Part shown: positions 1 to 8,892 of the stretch, one piece after another
How the letters are laid out: each line of letters starts with the position of its first letter
Position numbering within the stretch: the first letter of the stretch is position 1
NCBI GenBank assembly: GCA_964581815.1
Contig: CAZORE010000028.1
Span: forward strand, 1-64,000
Direction: 5' to 3'
Length of the DNA: 64,000 nt
Source: Trebonia sp964581815
GTDB taxonomy: Bacteria; Actinomycetota; Actinomycetes; Streptosporangiales; Streptosporangiaceae
The notes under the pieces: model-generated
What the model was told of the DNA's origin: nothing
What the model saw: only the letters and a program-made list of their open reading frames with translations
Database searches by the model: none
Position numbers and translations under genes: made by a program

Positions 1-180
1 CCTTGGCGGGTGGCAAGGCCTTGGCGGGCGGCAAGGCGCTGGCGGGTGGCAAGGCCCTGGCGGGCGGGAGTTCCCGGGCGGGCGGCAGGGCACGAACGGT
101 CGGCCGGGCATGGGCGGGCGTCCGGGCATGCGCGGGCGGCCGGGCATGGGCGGCCGGCCGGGCATGGGCAGGCGGCGGAG
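1..180 (-). repeat. Tandem coding repeats in the pseudo-subtilase tail
   Basis: Read on the minus strand, this stretch encodes about five copies of a P-A-H-A-R-(P/T) unit followed by about five copies of A-L-P-P-A-(K/R/S). The DNA shows 15-18 base units built on GGCGGGTGGCAAGGC. The array runs off the window edge, so the copy number is unknown. Confidence 0.75.
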
Positions 181-1708
181 TATGGGGAACCGCGCTACCC
201 GGCGGGAGCGCGGGCGGCCACGGCGGCTCCTCGGCGAGCGGCGCCCGGCGGGCCGGGGCACCCCCCCAGGAACCGGTGACGGGCTGCGTGCGCGCGGTGG
301 ACACACCGGACCGCTTCCGCGCGTGGCGGGCGCGGACGCCGTGATCCCGCCGTGCCTTCGCCGCGAGGCCGGCGCGCGCGGCCGAGCGGCTACGGCGGCG
401 GTGCCTGGTCAGCGCAGTCACGCCAGTCAGGCACGCGATCAGCGCGACCGCGACGACCACAAGCCCGGTGACCAGCGAGCGGAGCATGTGACCGGGATCC
501 GCCCGGGTTGACGTCGCCCGCGGCGCGGCGCTCGTGACGGGCGGCGCGGCGACCGGCGACGTGGACGGCGTCGGCGACGGCAGAGCCGCCGCGAGGCCGG
601 CCGCGGCGTCGAGCGCGCCGGTCGCGTTCAGTTCGCCATGTCCCCACCCGGCCGCGGTGGCGCCCCGTCCGGTAGGCGCGGTGGCGCCACGCTCAACTGC
701 CTCGGTGACCGCCGCTGCCGTCAGCCGCGGGTAGCGGGCGCGGATGAGGGCCACGACACCCGTGGTGAGCGCGGCGGACATGTCGGTGGAGGCCAGTGAC
801 TGGTACCCGCCGCCGGGGGCGGCCGCCGTAAGGCCTGCCGCCGTATCGGCCGACCTTCCGCTGGATACCGGGACGTCCGGAGTATCGCCTGCGCCTGGCG
901 CGGTCAGCGCGACGTACGACCGGCCGCTGGTGAACACCGCGAGCTTTCCGTTCCGCGCGGTCGCCCCCACGGCGATCACTCCCGGGTAGGCGGCGGGGTA
1001 GTTGGCCGCGTCGGTGCCCGCGCCGTTGTCCCCGGCCGGCGCCACCAGGACGACGTCGTGGGCGAGCGCGTAGCTAACGGCCGCCCGTTCGGCCGCGCTG
1101 CCGCCCGCCGCGGCGGAAGTTCCGCCGGCACCCGAGCCGAGCGTGCCCGGGTCGAGCGGAAGGGCGATGACGGTGGCGCCGTGGCTGACCGCGTACCTGA
1201 TGCCCGCCGCGATCGCGGCGGGCAGCTGTCGCGTAATCGCGGCGTCTGCGTTGAGTGGGTCGTCGAACTCCAGAGTCACCTGGACCGAGAGGATCCTGGC
1301 GCCCGGCGCGACGCCGGTGATTCCGTCGGCGCCACCGGGACCGTGCCCGTGCCCGGCGATGAGGCTGGCCACCGCCGTGCCCTCCTCGCCCCACTCCGGA
1401 CCGCCCCGCTTGCGTCCGGTCAGGCTCAGGTCGGGCCCGGCGGTCACCGAGCCGGCCAGGTCAGGGTGGCCCGCATCCACCCCGCTTGACAGCACCGCGA
1501 CCGTGACGCCCTCGGCCACCGCGGGCGCCCCGAGCAGCGCGGCGGGGACATGCAGCGCGCCGAGCCACCACTCGCCGGACCTGGTGACCTGCTGGCTGTC
1601 CGCGGAGCGCATGGCGGCGGCCGCGGGAAGCGCGAGCGCCGCCCCGGTGGCGGAAGCCACGAGGACAGGCACCAGCAGGCCGCGCAGCAGGTGAGCCACG
1701 TTGGTCAC
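1..1708 (-). CDS. Membrane-anchored S8 (mycosin-like) pseudo-subtilase, 3' end outside window
   Basis: The start is a GTG at 1708 with GGGAG seven bases upstream. The frame stays open to the window edge (569 codons seen). Residues 1-32 form a signal peptide (LLRGLLVPVLVASATGAALA). Residues 45-375 are a subtilase fold of the type VII-secretion mycosin kind, ending in a Ser/Pro linker. A membrane span lies near residues 409-432, followed by a basic, Pro-rich cytoplasmic tail with tandem repeats. All four active-site positions are changed: the Asp motif reads AVLSSGVD (Ser74), the His motif reads GEEGTAVAS (Glu109), the oxyanion Asn region reads PAGDNG (Asp227), and the Ser motif reads STDMSAA (Asp309). 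The fold is therefore recognisable but the enzyme should be inactive. A scaffold or binding role is an inference. No ESX genes are visible beside it. Confidence 0.8.
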   Translation of the reverse strand, partial: MTNVAHLLRGLLVPVLVASATGAALALPAAAAMRSADSQQVTRSGEWWLGALHVPAALLGAPAVAEGVTVAVLSSGVDAGHPDLAGSVTAGPDLSLTGRKRGGPEWGEEGTAVASLIAGHGHGPGGADGITGVAPGARILSVQVTLEFDDPLNADAAITRQLPAAIAAGIRYAVSHGATVIALPLDPGTLGSGAGGTSAAAGGSAAERAAVSYALAHDVVLVAPAGDNGAGTDAANYPAAYPGVIAVGATARNGKLAVFTSGRSYVALTAPGAGDTPDVPVSSGRSADTAAGLTAAAPGGGYQSLASTDMSAALTTGVVALIRARYPRLTAAAVTEAVERGATAPTGRGATAAGWGHGELNATGALDAAAGLAAALPSPTPSTSPVAAPPVTSAAPRATSTRADPGHMLRSLVTGLVVVAVALIACLTGVTALTRHRRRSRSAARAGLAAKARRDHGVRARHARKRSGVSTARTQPVTGSWGGAPARRAPLAEEPPWPPALPPGSAVPHTPPPAHARPAAHARPPAHARTPAHARPTVRALPPARELPPARALPPASALPPAKALPPAK

Positions 1709-1748
1709 GCACGTACTCCCGATCACACCAGGGATGGCCAAATGGGGC

Positions 1749-1766
1749 TTATATATATCTATATAC
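1749..1766. promoter_or_regulatory. AT-only tract in the promoter region of the pseudo-subtilase
   Basis: The 215-base gap between the SAM hydrolase gene and the pseudo-subtilase start holds one 18-base stretch that is almost wholly A and T (TTATATATATCTATATAC), which is exceptional in this genome. It lies about 40-60 bases upstream of the GTG at 1708, where a -10 region or a bendable promoter element could be. The rest of the gap shows nothing recognisable. Confidence 0.3.
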
Positions 1767-1923
1767 CGAAAAATCGTCCCCATGCTGTCATGCCAACAAC
1801 GCGACAGAGCGTGCGATGCGCTAACTATTTCATGACAGTGAGGCCGGCAATGCCGGCGGAGGCCGTGGCGCGGCGCGTCTCCTGGTAGGCGCGGGTCTCC
1901 CAGCGCGCGCCGGACCGCGCAGC

Positions 1924-2742
1924 TTACCGCCGCCCCCCCACAGTGAGCGTCACCTTCGCTCCGGCCCGCAGGCCAAGCCGCCGCGCCGCGTCGCCGCCGG
2001 AGACCGCGATCGCCACCCAGTCGCCGCTGTCCAGGTAACACAGCACCTCACCAGGATCGACATCGCCGAAGGTTCGCACGAAGGGCGCGGTGATCTCGCC
2101 GCCGTCCCAGGCGATCGTCACTGGCGCGCCGGTGACCAGGCCGGCCCGGGGCGCGTCGGCGCCACGCAGGGAGAGCTGCAGGTTGCCGAACCGGTCGGCG
2201 GTGACCACCTCAAGGTGCGCCACCGCCCCCGTCAGGCGGCAGTCGGGCCGCGGCAGGGTGACCAGGCTGGTCACGTCGACCGGGTCGCCGGCCGCGTCAA
2301 GTGGCGCGCCGGCCGCTAGCCGCGCGGCGACCGGCATGAAGATGTCCCGGCCGTGGAACGTGGCCGCCGTGGAGTCCCCCCACAGGGCCCGGTTGGTCAG
2401 CGAGACGGCGCGCGCCGCACCGCCGGACGCCGCGACCGCGACGGACAGCAGCCCGTTATCAGGCCCGACGAAGAATGAGTCGCCCGCCTGCACCGCGACC
2501 CCGCGCCGAGCCGTCCCTACCCCCGGGTCGACCACCGCCACGTGCACCGCGGGCGGGAAGTACGGGACCGCCTGGGCGAGGACCACGGCGCCGCGCCGGA
2601 TGTCGCCCAGTGGAATTAGGTGTGTAATGTCAATAATGCGTATATCTGGAGCGATCTGGGAGGCGACTCCGTGGCAAACCGCCACGAATGCGTCTTCTAG
2701 CCCGTAGTCGGTCAAGAACGTGAGACAGTGAAACGGGGCCAC
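1924..2742 (-). CDS. SAM hydroxide adenosyltransferase (DUF62 / SAM hydrolase)
   Basis: This 272-residue protein belongs to the DUF62 family, which splits S-adenosylmethionine into adenosine and methionine using an activated water, and which is related to the SAM-dependent fluorinase and chlorinase. Visible family motifs are FLTDYGLEDAFVAVCHG at the N-terminus, VDPGVGTARRG near residue 75 and FVGPDNGLL near residue 95, with the C-terminal beta domain after residue 170. Length and ends fit the family. It has no obvious operon partner. The halogenase-specific insertion loop was not recognised, so hydrolase is favoured. Confidence 0.85.
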   Translation of the reverse strand: MAPFHCLTFLTDYGLEDAFVAVCHGVASQIAPDIRIIDITHLIPLGDIRRGAVVLAQAVPYFPPAVHVAVVDPGVGTARRGVAVQAGDSFFVGPDNGLLSVAVAASGGAARAVSLTNRALWGDSTAATFHGRDIFMPVAARLAAGAPLDAAGDPVDVTSLVTLPRPDCRLTGAVAHLEVVTADRFGNLQLSLRGADAPRAGLVTGAPVTIAWDGGEITAPFVRTFGDVDPGEVLCYLDSGDWVAIAVSGGDAARRLGLRAGAKVTLTVGGRR

Positions 2743-2780
2743 GCACCGGAGCCTACTCGTGACCGTTGAGGGAGGGACGG

Positions 2781-3023
2781 ATGCCGCCGTTGTCCGAGCG
2801 CGACATGCGCCTCCTGGACTTCGAGCGGGGGATGTGGCGTTCCGCGGGTGCCAAGGAGCAGGACATCGCCGATGTGCTCGGCATCACTGCGACGAGGTAC
2901 TACCAGCTGCTCAACGAGCTGATCGACAGTCCGGAGGCGCTCAAGTTCGATCCGGTCCTCGTCAAGCGGCTGCGCGCGCAGCGGGCTCGCCGCCAGCGCA
3001 TCCGTTCGCCCAAAGCCGGGTAG
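2781..3023 (+). CDS. DUF3263 family protein
   Basis: This 80-residue protein starts at the ATG at 2781, preceded by GGGAGGGACGG. An upstream in-frame TTG at 2766 is less likely. The sequence LLDFERGMWRSAGAKEQDIA, then ITATRYYQLLNELIDSPEAL, is typical of DUF3263, a small helix-turn-helix-like actinobacterial family of unknown role. The C-terminus is very basic (KRLRAQRARRQRIRS), which suggests nucleic acid binding. It ends ten bases before otsB and probably shares its transcript. Confidence 0.8.
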   Translation: MPPLSERDMRLLDFERGMWRSAGAKEQDIADVLGITATRYYQLLNELIDSPEALKFDPVLVKRLRAQRARRQRIRSPKAG

Positions 3024-3032
3024 CTAGCAGCG

Positions 3033-4013
3033 GTGACCACACTGAGCGCCATGACCGCGGTCGGCCGGGCCTGCCTTGCCGCGATGTCGGCCGATCCGGC
3101 GCACGCGCTAGTCGCGACCGACTACGACGGCACCCTCGCGCCCATTGTCGATGACCCGGCCGCCGCGGCGCCCGCACCGGGTGCCGTCGCCGCGCTGACC
3201 ATGCTGGCGAGCCGGGCGGGCACCGTGGCGATCATCACAGGCAGGGACGCCAGGGACGCCGTGGGTCTCGGTAGCCTCGCCGATGTGCCCGGGCTGATCG
3301 TGCTCGGGCACTACGGAGCGCAGCGGTGGCAGGACGGCATACTCAGCGAGCCTCCCCAGCCGCCGGGCATCCAGGTCGTCAGGGAGGCGCTGCCCGGGCT
3401 GCTCGCCGCGGCGGGCGCACCCGCGGGAACCACCGTGGAAGACAAGGGCACGGCGCTCGCCGTGCACACCAGGCGCACGGCCGACCCCGACGCGGCGCTC
3501 GCCCTGCTGCGGGAACCGCTCAGCAGGCTCGCGGACAGCACCGCACTCACCCTGGAACCCGGTCGGCTGGTGCTTGAGCTCCGCCCGCCCGGCATGGACA
3601 AGGGAGCCGCACTGCGGCAGCTTGCCGCCGAGCGCGCGGCAAGCGCGGTGCTCTACTGCGGCGATGACCTCGGCGACCTGGCGGCCTTCGCCGCCATCCG
3701 GGGCCTACGGGCCGATGGAGTGCCCGGCTGCGCCGTCGCCAGCGAGAGCACCGAATCGCCGCAGGTAGCCGCCGCCGCTGACCTCGTCGTCGACGGCCCG
3801 CCAGGGATCGTGCGGTTCCTGGCCGGGCTCGCGGCCACGCTCTTATCTCCCGGGGGGACGACCCCCCGGTGCGCGCCCGATGGCTTCGCCATCGTATCGG
3901 GCGCGCGGCTTGGCTCCCGGAGGACAGCCCCTAACTCGGTCGGCCGGGGACGAGCACGGTCCAGCCGGCGGCCCGCCAGGCGGCGGCGTCCAGCGTGCAC
4001 CGGCCGTCGATGA
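3033..4013 (+). CDS. otsB: Trehalose-6-phosphate phosphatase
   Basis: This HAD-superfamily enzyme removes phosphate from trehalose-6-phosphate in the OtsAB pathway. The nucleophile motif DYDGTLAPI (near residue 30), the motif-2 region AIITGR, and the metal-binding GDDLGDLAAF near residue 210 are present. The start is GTG at 3033. The conserved domain ends near GPPGIVRFLAGL (about residue 270). The frame then runs on for about 56 residues through a palindromic repeat (3845-3907) into the 3' end of ugd on the other strand. This tail is basic and low in complexity, so it is probably an accident of a repeat insertion. The partner otsA is 7.6 kb away. Confidence 0.88.
   Translation: MTTLSAMTAVGRACLAAMSADPAHALVATDYDGTLAPIVDDPAAAAPAPGAVAALTMLASRAGTVAIITGRDARDAVGLGSLADVPGLIVLGHYGAQRWQDGILSEPPQPPGIQVVREALPGLLAAAGAPAGTTVEDKGTALAVHTRRTADPDAALALLREPLSRLADSTALTLEPGRLVLELRPPGMDKGAALRQLAAERAASAVLYCGDDLGDLAAFAAIRGLRADGVPGCAVASESTESPQVAAAADLVVDGPPGIVRFLAGLAATLLSPGGTTPRCAPDGFAIVSGARLGSRRTAPNSVGRGRARSSRRPARRRRPACTGRR
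3845..3907 (+). repeat. Two-hairpin palindromic repeat, copy A
   Basis: The first hairpin is CCGGGGGG-ACGA-CCCCCCGG (3850-3869). The second pairs GCGCGCCCGAT (3871-3881) with ATCGGGCGCGC (3896-3906) and has a small GATGGC/GCCATC stem inside. The leading TTATCTCCC is shared with copy B. It lies inside the 3' end of otsB. Related copies are at 11405, 33340 and, in reverse orientation, 59511. Confidence 0.85.
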
Positions 4014-5271
4014 GCACCGGGCTGGCCACGATCGCGCGCAGGTCCTCCGGGTCGATGGCCCGGTAGTCCGCCCACTCGGTCAGGTGGAGCACGAGGTCTG
4101 CGCCCTCGGCCGCCTCGTGGACCGAGTCGGCGTACCGGAGGTCCGGGCGGACGCGGGCCGCGTTGATCATGGCCACCGGATCGTGCACCGTCACGATCGC
4201 GCCCTGGTCGGCCAGGCGACCGGAGATGGCGAGGCTGGGTGAGTCGCGGATGTCGTCGCTGTTGGGCTTGAACGCGCAACCCAGCACCGCGATGCGCTTG
4301 CCGGACAGCTCGCCGCCAACGGCGCCGCTCGCCAGGGTGAGCACCCGCTCGCGGCGGCCGAGGTTGATGCCGTCCACCGTGGTCAGCAGGTCCACGAGCG
4401 CGGTGACGCCCATCTCTTCCGCGGTGGCGCGGAAGGCGCGGATGTCCTTGGGCAGGCAGCCGCCGCCGAAACCGAGGCCAGGCGAGAGGAACTTGCGGCC
4501 GATCCGCTCGTCAATGCCGATCGCGTCCGCGAGCTTCAGCACGTCCCCGCCGGAGACCTCGCACATCTCCGCCATCACGTTGATAAACGAGATCTTGGTG
4601 GCAAGGAAAGCATTAGCGGCGACCTTCACCAGCTCAGCGGTCTCAATGTCCATGGTCAGTCCGGGAATGCCGGAGTCAAGCGGGACGGCGTACACCTGCC
4701 GCATGAGCTCGGCGGCGGCGGCGGAGGTGACGCCGAACACGATCCGGTCCGGGGTCAGGCTGTCCTGCACCGCGTAGCCCTCACGGAGGAACTCGGGGTT
4801 GAACGCGAAGTCGACCAGGTCGCCGGCCGGGGCCGCCGCGTGGAGATGGTCGATTACCTGCCGGGACGTGCCGACGGGCACGGTCGACTTGCCTACGACC
4901 AGGGTGGCCCGCGTCAGGTGCGGTGCCAGCGCGTCCGCCGCGCTGAAGACGTAGCTCAGGTCCGCGTTCCCGCTGCCGTCCTTCATCTGCGGCGTCCCGA
5001 CGCAGATGAAGTGGACGTCGCCGAACTCGCCGATCTCGGCGAAGGAGTCGGTGAACCGGAGCCGGCCGGCGTCGAGGTTCTTCCGCAGCAGCGGCTCAAG
5101 ACCTGGCTCGAAGAACGGGGCCTCGCCCCGTGCGGCCTTGGCGAGCTTCTCGGCATCGACATCGATGGCGAGCACCTCGTGCCCCAGGTCGGCCATGCAG
5201 ACCGCGTGGGTGAGGCCGAGGTAGCCCGTCCCGATGACGCTGACGCGCAGGGGATGTCCCTTGCCACCCAT
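3931..5271 (-). CDS. ugd: UDP-glucose 6-dehydrogenase family protein
   Basis: This 446-residue NAD-dependent enzyme oxidises UDP-glucose to UDP-glucuronate, feeding envelope polysaccharide synthesis. It has the N-terminal Rossmann motif GTGYLGL, the CVGTPQ motif, the central domain, and the catalytic Cys in FGGGCLPKDIRAF near residue 265. The C-terminal domain has the NSDDIRDSPSL motif. The ATG at 5271 is preceded by GAGGACTCACA. Its 3' end overlaps the probable readthrough tail of otsB by 83 bases. GDP-mannose dehydrogenase is possible but less likely from overall similarity. Confidence 0.88.
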   Translation of the reverse strand: MGGKGHPLRVSVIGTGYLGLTHAVCMADLGHEVLAIDVDAEKLAKAARGEAPFFEPGLEPLLRKNLDAGRLRFTDSFAEIGEFGDVHFICVGTPQMKDGSGNADLSYVFSAADALAPHLTRATLVVGKSTVPVGTSRQVIDHLHAAAPAGDLVDFAFNPEFLREGYAVQDSLTPDRIVFGVTSAAAAELMRQVYAVPLDSGIPGLTMDIETAELVKVAANAFLATKISFINVMAEMCEVSGGDVLKLADAIGIDERIGRKFLSPGLGFGGGCLPKDIRAFRATAEEMGVTALVDLLTTVDGINLGRRERVLTLASGAVGGELSGKRIAVLGCAFKPNSDDIRDSPSLAISGRLADQGAIVTVHDPVAMINAARVRPDLRYADSVHEAAEGADLVLHLTEWADYRAIDPEDLRAIVASPVLIDGRCTLDAAAWRAAGWTVLVPGRPS

Positions 5272-5411
5272 TGTGAGTCCTCAGCTTCTACTTGTGGTGA
5301 ATACTTCCCTTTGTGTGGGTCACCGAGTTTAGGAGAACTAGCCCAGCCAGGCCTGGCGGCTTGCACTAACCACTACGTGACATTTATTTCGTGGCTGTTC
5401 GCCCGGTAACT

Positions 5412-6872
5412 TTACCCGACCTTGTCGCAAGGGATTGTTACCCACCACCATTCGTGCACAAAGGTGTACGCGGTGATGTGGGGCGTAGAGGCGCAGGCGC
5501 GGGTGGTGCTGGCCACTACGCTGGTCCACGCCGGGCTGGTCGTCCGGCCGTTGGTTACGCGGAAGTTGAGCGTCACCGCGACCACGAGCAGCATGGCGAG
5601 CCCGGCGACGGGCAGCCAGCGGACCGTCGTGCTCACGGACGGAAGCCAGCGGGCCGCCGTGCTCGAGGGCTCCGCGGCCGTCACCTGTCTCGGCCGCAAG
5701 AGGGCGACCATCGCCGTATAGAGCAGCATGGCCGGGGCGATCACGTAGCGGGACTGGACGACGGGCATGTTGATGAGCATCTCCTCGATGAAGATGCCCA
5801 CGCTGAACACGGCGGCGACAACAGCGAGGGTCCAGTTCGGGTCGGTGAACCGGGTGGCGGCGATGGCGATGGCGATGAGCACGATCAGCCAGGCGCCGGC
5901 GATCAGGGCATCGTGGGCGTGGTGGTTGATGACGTGCAGTGCGGCGCCGTACCCCCGGTAGTTCACCCCGGCCCCGCCGAGCGACCGCTCGCCGAACATC
6001 GCCCGCGGGATGACGCGGGTCATGTAGTGCCGCAGCACCCAGAACAGCCCGTTGTCGCCGTACTCGTTGTGGTGGCCCTTGCCGAGGATCGTCTGGCTGA
6101 ATTGCAGCAGCACGCCGGTGACCCACAAGATGGCCAGGCACCAGGCGTTCTTGGACCGGTCAACGATGAGCCTGGCGATGATCAGCGGGGCGACAAAGAC
6201 GCTCAGCACCGCCGTCCAGGACACGGTCGCCATGACGAGCGGGGACAGGATCTTGCCCGCCCGGGTGCCGGGAAGCCACAGGACCGTCCAGAACGCGCCG
6301 TACAGGCCGAAGAACTGGACGGTCACCAGGTCGTTGTTCACCTGGGTGTACGCGAGCGGCATCGCGCACACCGGGGCCGCGATGAGCAGCCGGAGCCACG
6401 GGCTGCGCAGGTGCGGGCCGCTCGCGATGTAGGCGACGAGGCCGTACATCGCGTACTCGGCCGCCGCGGCGATCGACATCACGCCAGGCACCCACGACAG
6501 CGGGAAGACACGCAGGGCGGCCTCGGTAATGAGGCGGGCGGGCTCCTGGTAGTAGCTGCTGATCGGGGACGAGATGGCCTGCCAGGCGGGCATGTTGAGC
6601 CCCTGATTCAGCAGGAACTTCGCGTCCTCGATCCAGACCGTGTTGAGTGACCCCGGACCGAGGGTCCGGCTGAGGCTGATCGCCGTGCCGGCGATCAGGG
6701 CGCCGGCGGCGAGCAGGATCTTGCGCCAGCCGACAGGGCCGCTGTCGGTGCGGCGGAACAGGTCCGTTCGCAGCCAGTTCATAATGACCGCGGGCAGCCG
6801 CCGCGCGCTCCAGTTGCGCGGGAACGCCCGGGCCTCGCTGGATGCAGGCTGCATACCCGTTTCCTGACTCAT
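5412..6872 (-). CDS. Polytopic membrane protein, probable envelope glycan function
   Basis: This protein of about 486 residues starts at ATG 6872 (MSQETG), and an upstream extension to 6962 is possible but lacks family support. About ten hydrophobic spans alternate with short loops, starting with KILLAAGALIAGTAISLS. The loop after the first span carries VWIEDAKFLLNQG, which resembles the acidic first loop of GT-C glycosyltransferases. I do not recognise a named family. Its place beside ugd and opposite a GT-C-like gene points to polysaccharide or lipid-linked sugar work. The 140-base gap to ugd probably holds the ugd promoter. Confidence 0.6.
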   Translation of the reverse strand: MSQETGMQPASSEARAFPRNWSARRLPAVIMNWLRTDLFRRTDSGPVGWRKILLAAGALIAGTAISLSRTLGPGSLNTVWIEDAKFLLNQGLNMPAWQAISSPISSYYQEPARLITEAALRVFPLSWVPGVMSIAAAAEYAMYGLVAYIASGPHLRSPWLRLLIAAPVCAMPLAYTQVNNDLVTVQFFGLYGAFWTVLWLPGTRAGKILSPLVMATVSWTAVLSVFVAPLIIARLIVDRSKNAWCLAILWVTGVLLQFSQTILGKGHHNEYGDNGLFWVLRHYMTRVIPRAMFGERSLGGAGVNYRGYGAALHVINHHAHDALIAGAWLIVLIAIAIAATRFTDPNWTLAVVAAVFSVGIFIEEMLINMPVVQSRYVIAPAMLLYTAMVALLRPRQVTAAEPSSTAARWLPSVSTTVRWLPVAGLAMLLVVAVTLNFRVTNGRTTSPAWTSVVASTTRACASTPHITAYTFVHEWWWVTIPCDKVG

Positions 6873-7153
6873 GGTCGCTTTGCTTACCTCTCGCTGGCCG
6901 CGTATCCAGATCAGGGGGCGCGGCAGGCAGATAACCGGGGGCATCAGCCTACTGGTTCGCACGTCAGTCGATGTGTATTAGAGACTATTGTGATTCCTCA
7001 CCCTTCGCTGGGAAGCCCCGCGAAGCTGGCCCGGAGGAATCGCTTGGCTAACCATGCTGCCCTGATCTGCGGCGCTTACGCTATCGTCATGCCTGCCGTT
7101 TGCCGTCACTCGCGTTGGCGGCTAGAGATCCCGTGCAGTAGGGTCTGAGCGTC

Positions 7154-8848
7154 GTGAACCCGATAACCGCCCGCCCCACCTCAGACGTGTCCGCGCCCGA
7201 GCAGGCGTCTTCCCGTCGGTCGGTGGCAGCCTCCGTGACCTGGGCCGTGCCCGCCACGGTGACTGCCGCACTCGGCCTGTTCGAGATCGGCGTGCCTCAG
7301 CTGTGGCGCGACGAGCTCGCAAGCTGGTCGGCCGCGAGCCGCACCCTCCCGCAGCTGTGGGCCATGGTGCACAACATCGACGCGGTGCTCGGCGTCTACT
7401 ATCTCGGGCTGCACCTGTGGATGGCGGTGTTCGGCCAGTCCGCGACGGCCATGCGCCTGCCGTCGGTGATCGCGATGGCCGCCGCCGCGGCGATGGTCGC
7501 GCTCACCGGGCGACGGCTCGGCGGCCGTCTCGCCGGGCTGGCGAGCGGGCTGGTCTTCGCCGTGATCCCGAGCGTTTCCCGCTTCGCGCAGGAGGCAAGG
7601 CCGTACGCGTTCGCGATGTTCTTCACGGCGCTCGCCACCCTGTTGTTCCTGCGGGCCATGGAGCGGCCTCGCTGGTCGCGCTGGGCGCTTTACGCGGTGG
7701 CGCTCGCCGCCGCGGGCGTGGCCAACCTGATCGCGGTGTGCGTCGCCGCCGGGCCGCTGCTCATCGTCCTGTGGGATTTCTTCCAGCGCACGGTGCGCGT
7801 GGGCGGCGACGGCACGGCGGAAAGCGGCAAGCAGTTGCCCGGCGGCCGCCTGGATCCGGAGGGTACGCCTGGGCTGCTTGTGAAGCGGTTCTGCGTGTCC
7901 GTGGTAGCCGGCGCCGTCCTCATTTCCCCGCTTGTGATCGCGGGGCACTCGCAGCAGGGCTGGCAGATCGGCCAGCAGGCGGTGCCGCACGTCGCTCAGC
8001 TCATCGGCATAAGCGGCGGCCTCTGGATTGAGCTGTTCGCCTCGATCCCGGTCGCCGTGGTGGTCATGCTCCTCGCGATCGTGGCGCTTGTCGCCGCCTC
8101 CGACCCGCGGCGCCGCGTCATCGCCGGGTACGCGCTGGCGCTGGCGCTCGGCCCGGTTATCGCGGTCTGGCTGATCTCACGCGGCCCGGATTCGTACTGG
8201 ACATACCGCTACATGCTGTTCAGCGTCGCCGGCTGGTCGGTCGGCGCCGGCCTCGGCATCGCCTACCTGGCCGCGCGGGTCAGGGGCACGCGGCTGGCGC
8301 GGCTGTCCGGCTCCCTGTCGCCCCGGTTCACCCTGGCGGCGGTGCTCGTCGCCGCGGTGGGCCTGGTCGGGATTCACGACCAGCTGGCCGTGCGTCAGAA
8401 CGAGGCGCACAACCTGTGGGCCTATCCGGAGATGCCGTCGAACGGCCAGCCAGTGGACTACCAGGCGGCCGCCGCCGTCCTCGAGGCGAACCAGCGGCCC
8501 GGGGACGTCATCGCGTACGAGGTGGACGACTCCAATCACTACCAGGTGGACACCAGCATCGCCTATTACCTGCGAGGCAAGACCGTGCCCCCGACGGTCT
8601 TCCAGACGCAGACGCAGGTTCAGGCGAACAGCCTGCAGCCAACCGAGTGCATCGACCCGTCGGTCTGCATCACGGGAACGCCGCGGATCTGGGTGGTCTA
8701 CGTCCCCCACCTGGACCCGGACCCGTTCTCCGCGCTCCCTGGGGCGGAGGAAGGCATCGTCGAGACCCTGGGCTACCAGATCGTGACGCAGTACCAGCTG
8801 AACGGCATCACGGTGGCCCTGCTCAGCATCGGCCCGGAAAGCAGCTGA
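7154..8848 (+). CDS. GT-C fold membrane glycosyltransferase (ArnT/PMT-like)
   Basis: This 564-residue protein starts at GTG 7154. It has about eleven membrane spans and a C-terminal extracytoplasmic domain of about 130 residues. The first external loop carries LWRDELASW, the acidic motif expected at the catalytic site of GT-C enzymes that use polyprenyl-phosphate sugars. A second conserved motif, SRFAQEARPYAFAMF, is typical of the actinobacterial GT39-like group. The sugar and the acceptor cannot be deduced. The divergent gap 6873-7153 probably holds promoters for this gene and the 5412-6872 gene. Confidence 0.72.
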   Translation: MNPITARPTSDVSAPEQASSRRSVAASVTWAVPATVTAALGLFEIGVPQLWRDELASWSAASRTLPQLWAMVHNIDAVLGVYYLGLHLWMAVFGQSATAMRLPSVIAMAAAAAMVALTGRRLGGRLAGLASGLVFAVIPSVSRFAQEARPYAFAMFFTALATLLFLRAMERPRWSRWALYAVALAAAGVANLIAVCVAAGPLLIVLWDFFQRTVRVGGDGTAESGKQLPGGRLDPEGTPGLLVKRFCVSVVAGAVLISPLVIAGHSQQGWQIGQQAVPHVAQLIGISGGLWIELFASIPVAVVVMLLAIVALVAASDPRRRVIAGYALALALGPVIAVWLISRGPDSYWTYRYMLFSVAGWSVGAGLGIAYLAARVRGTRLARLSGSLSPRFTLAAVLVAAVGLVGIHDQLAVRQNEAHNLWAYPEMPSNGQPVDYQAAAAVLEANQRPGDVIAYEVDDSNHYQVDTSIAYYLRGKTVPPTVFQTQTQVQANSLQPTECIDPSVCITGTPRIWVVYVPHLDPDPFSALPGAEEGIVETLGYQIVTQYQLNGITVALLSIGPESS

Positions 8849-8892
8849 CGTCGGCTGAGGCCGCGCGAAGCTTAAGGCGCGGGGCGTTCGGC

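Noticed and set aside
1..1708. Active mycosin protease with an adjoining ESX locus
   Set aside because: The catalytic residues are all replaced, and no EccB, EccC, EccD or WXG100 gene is visible in the window.
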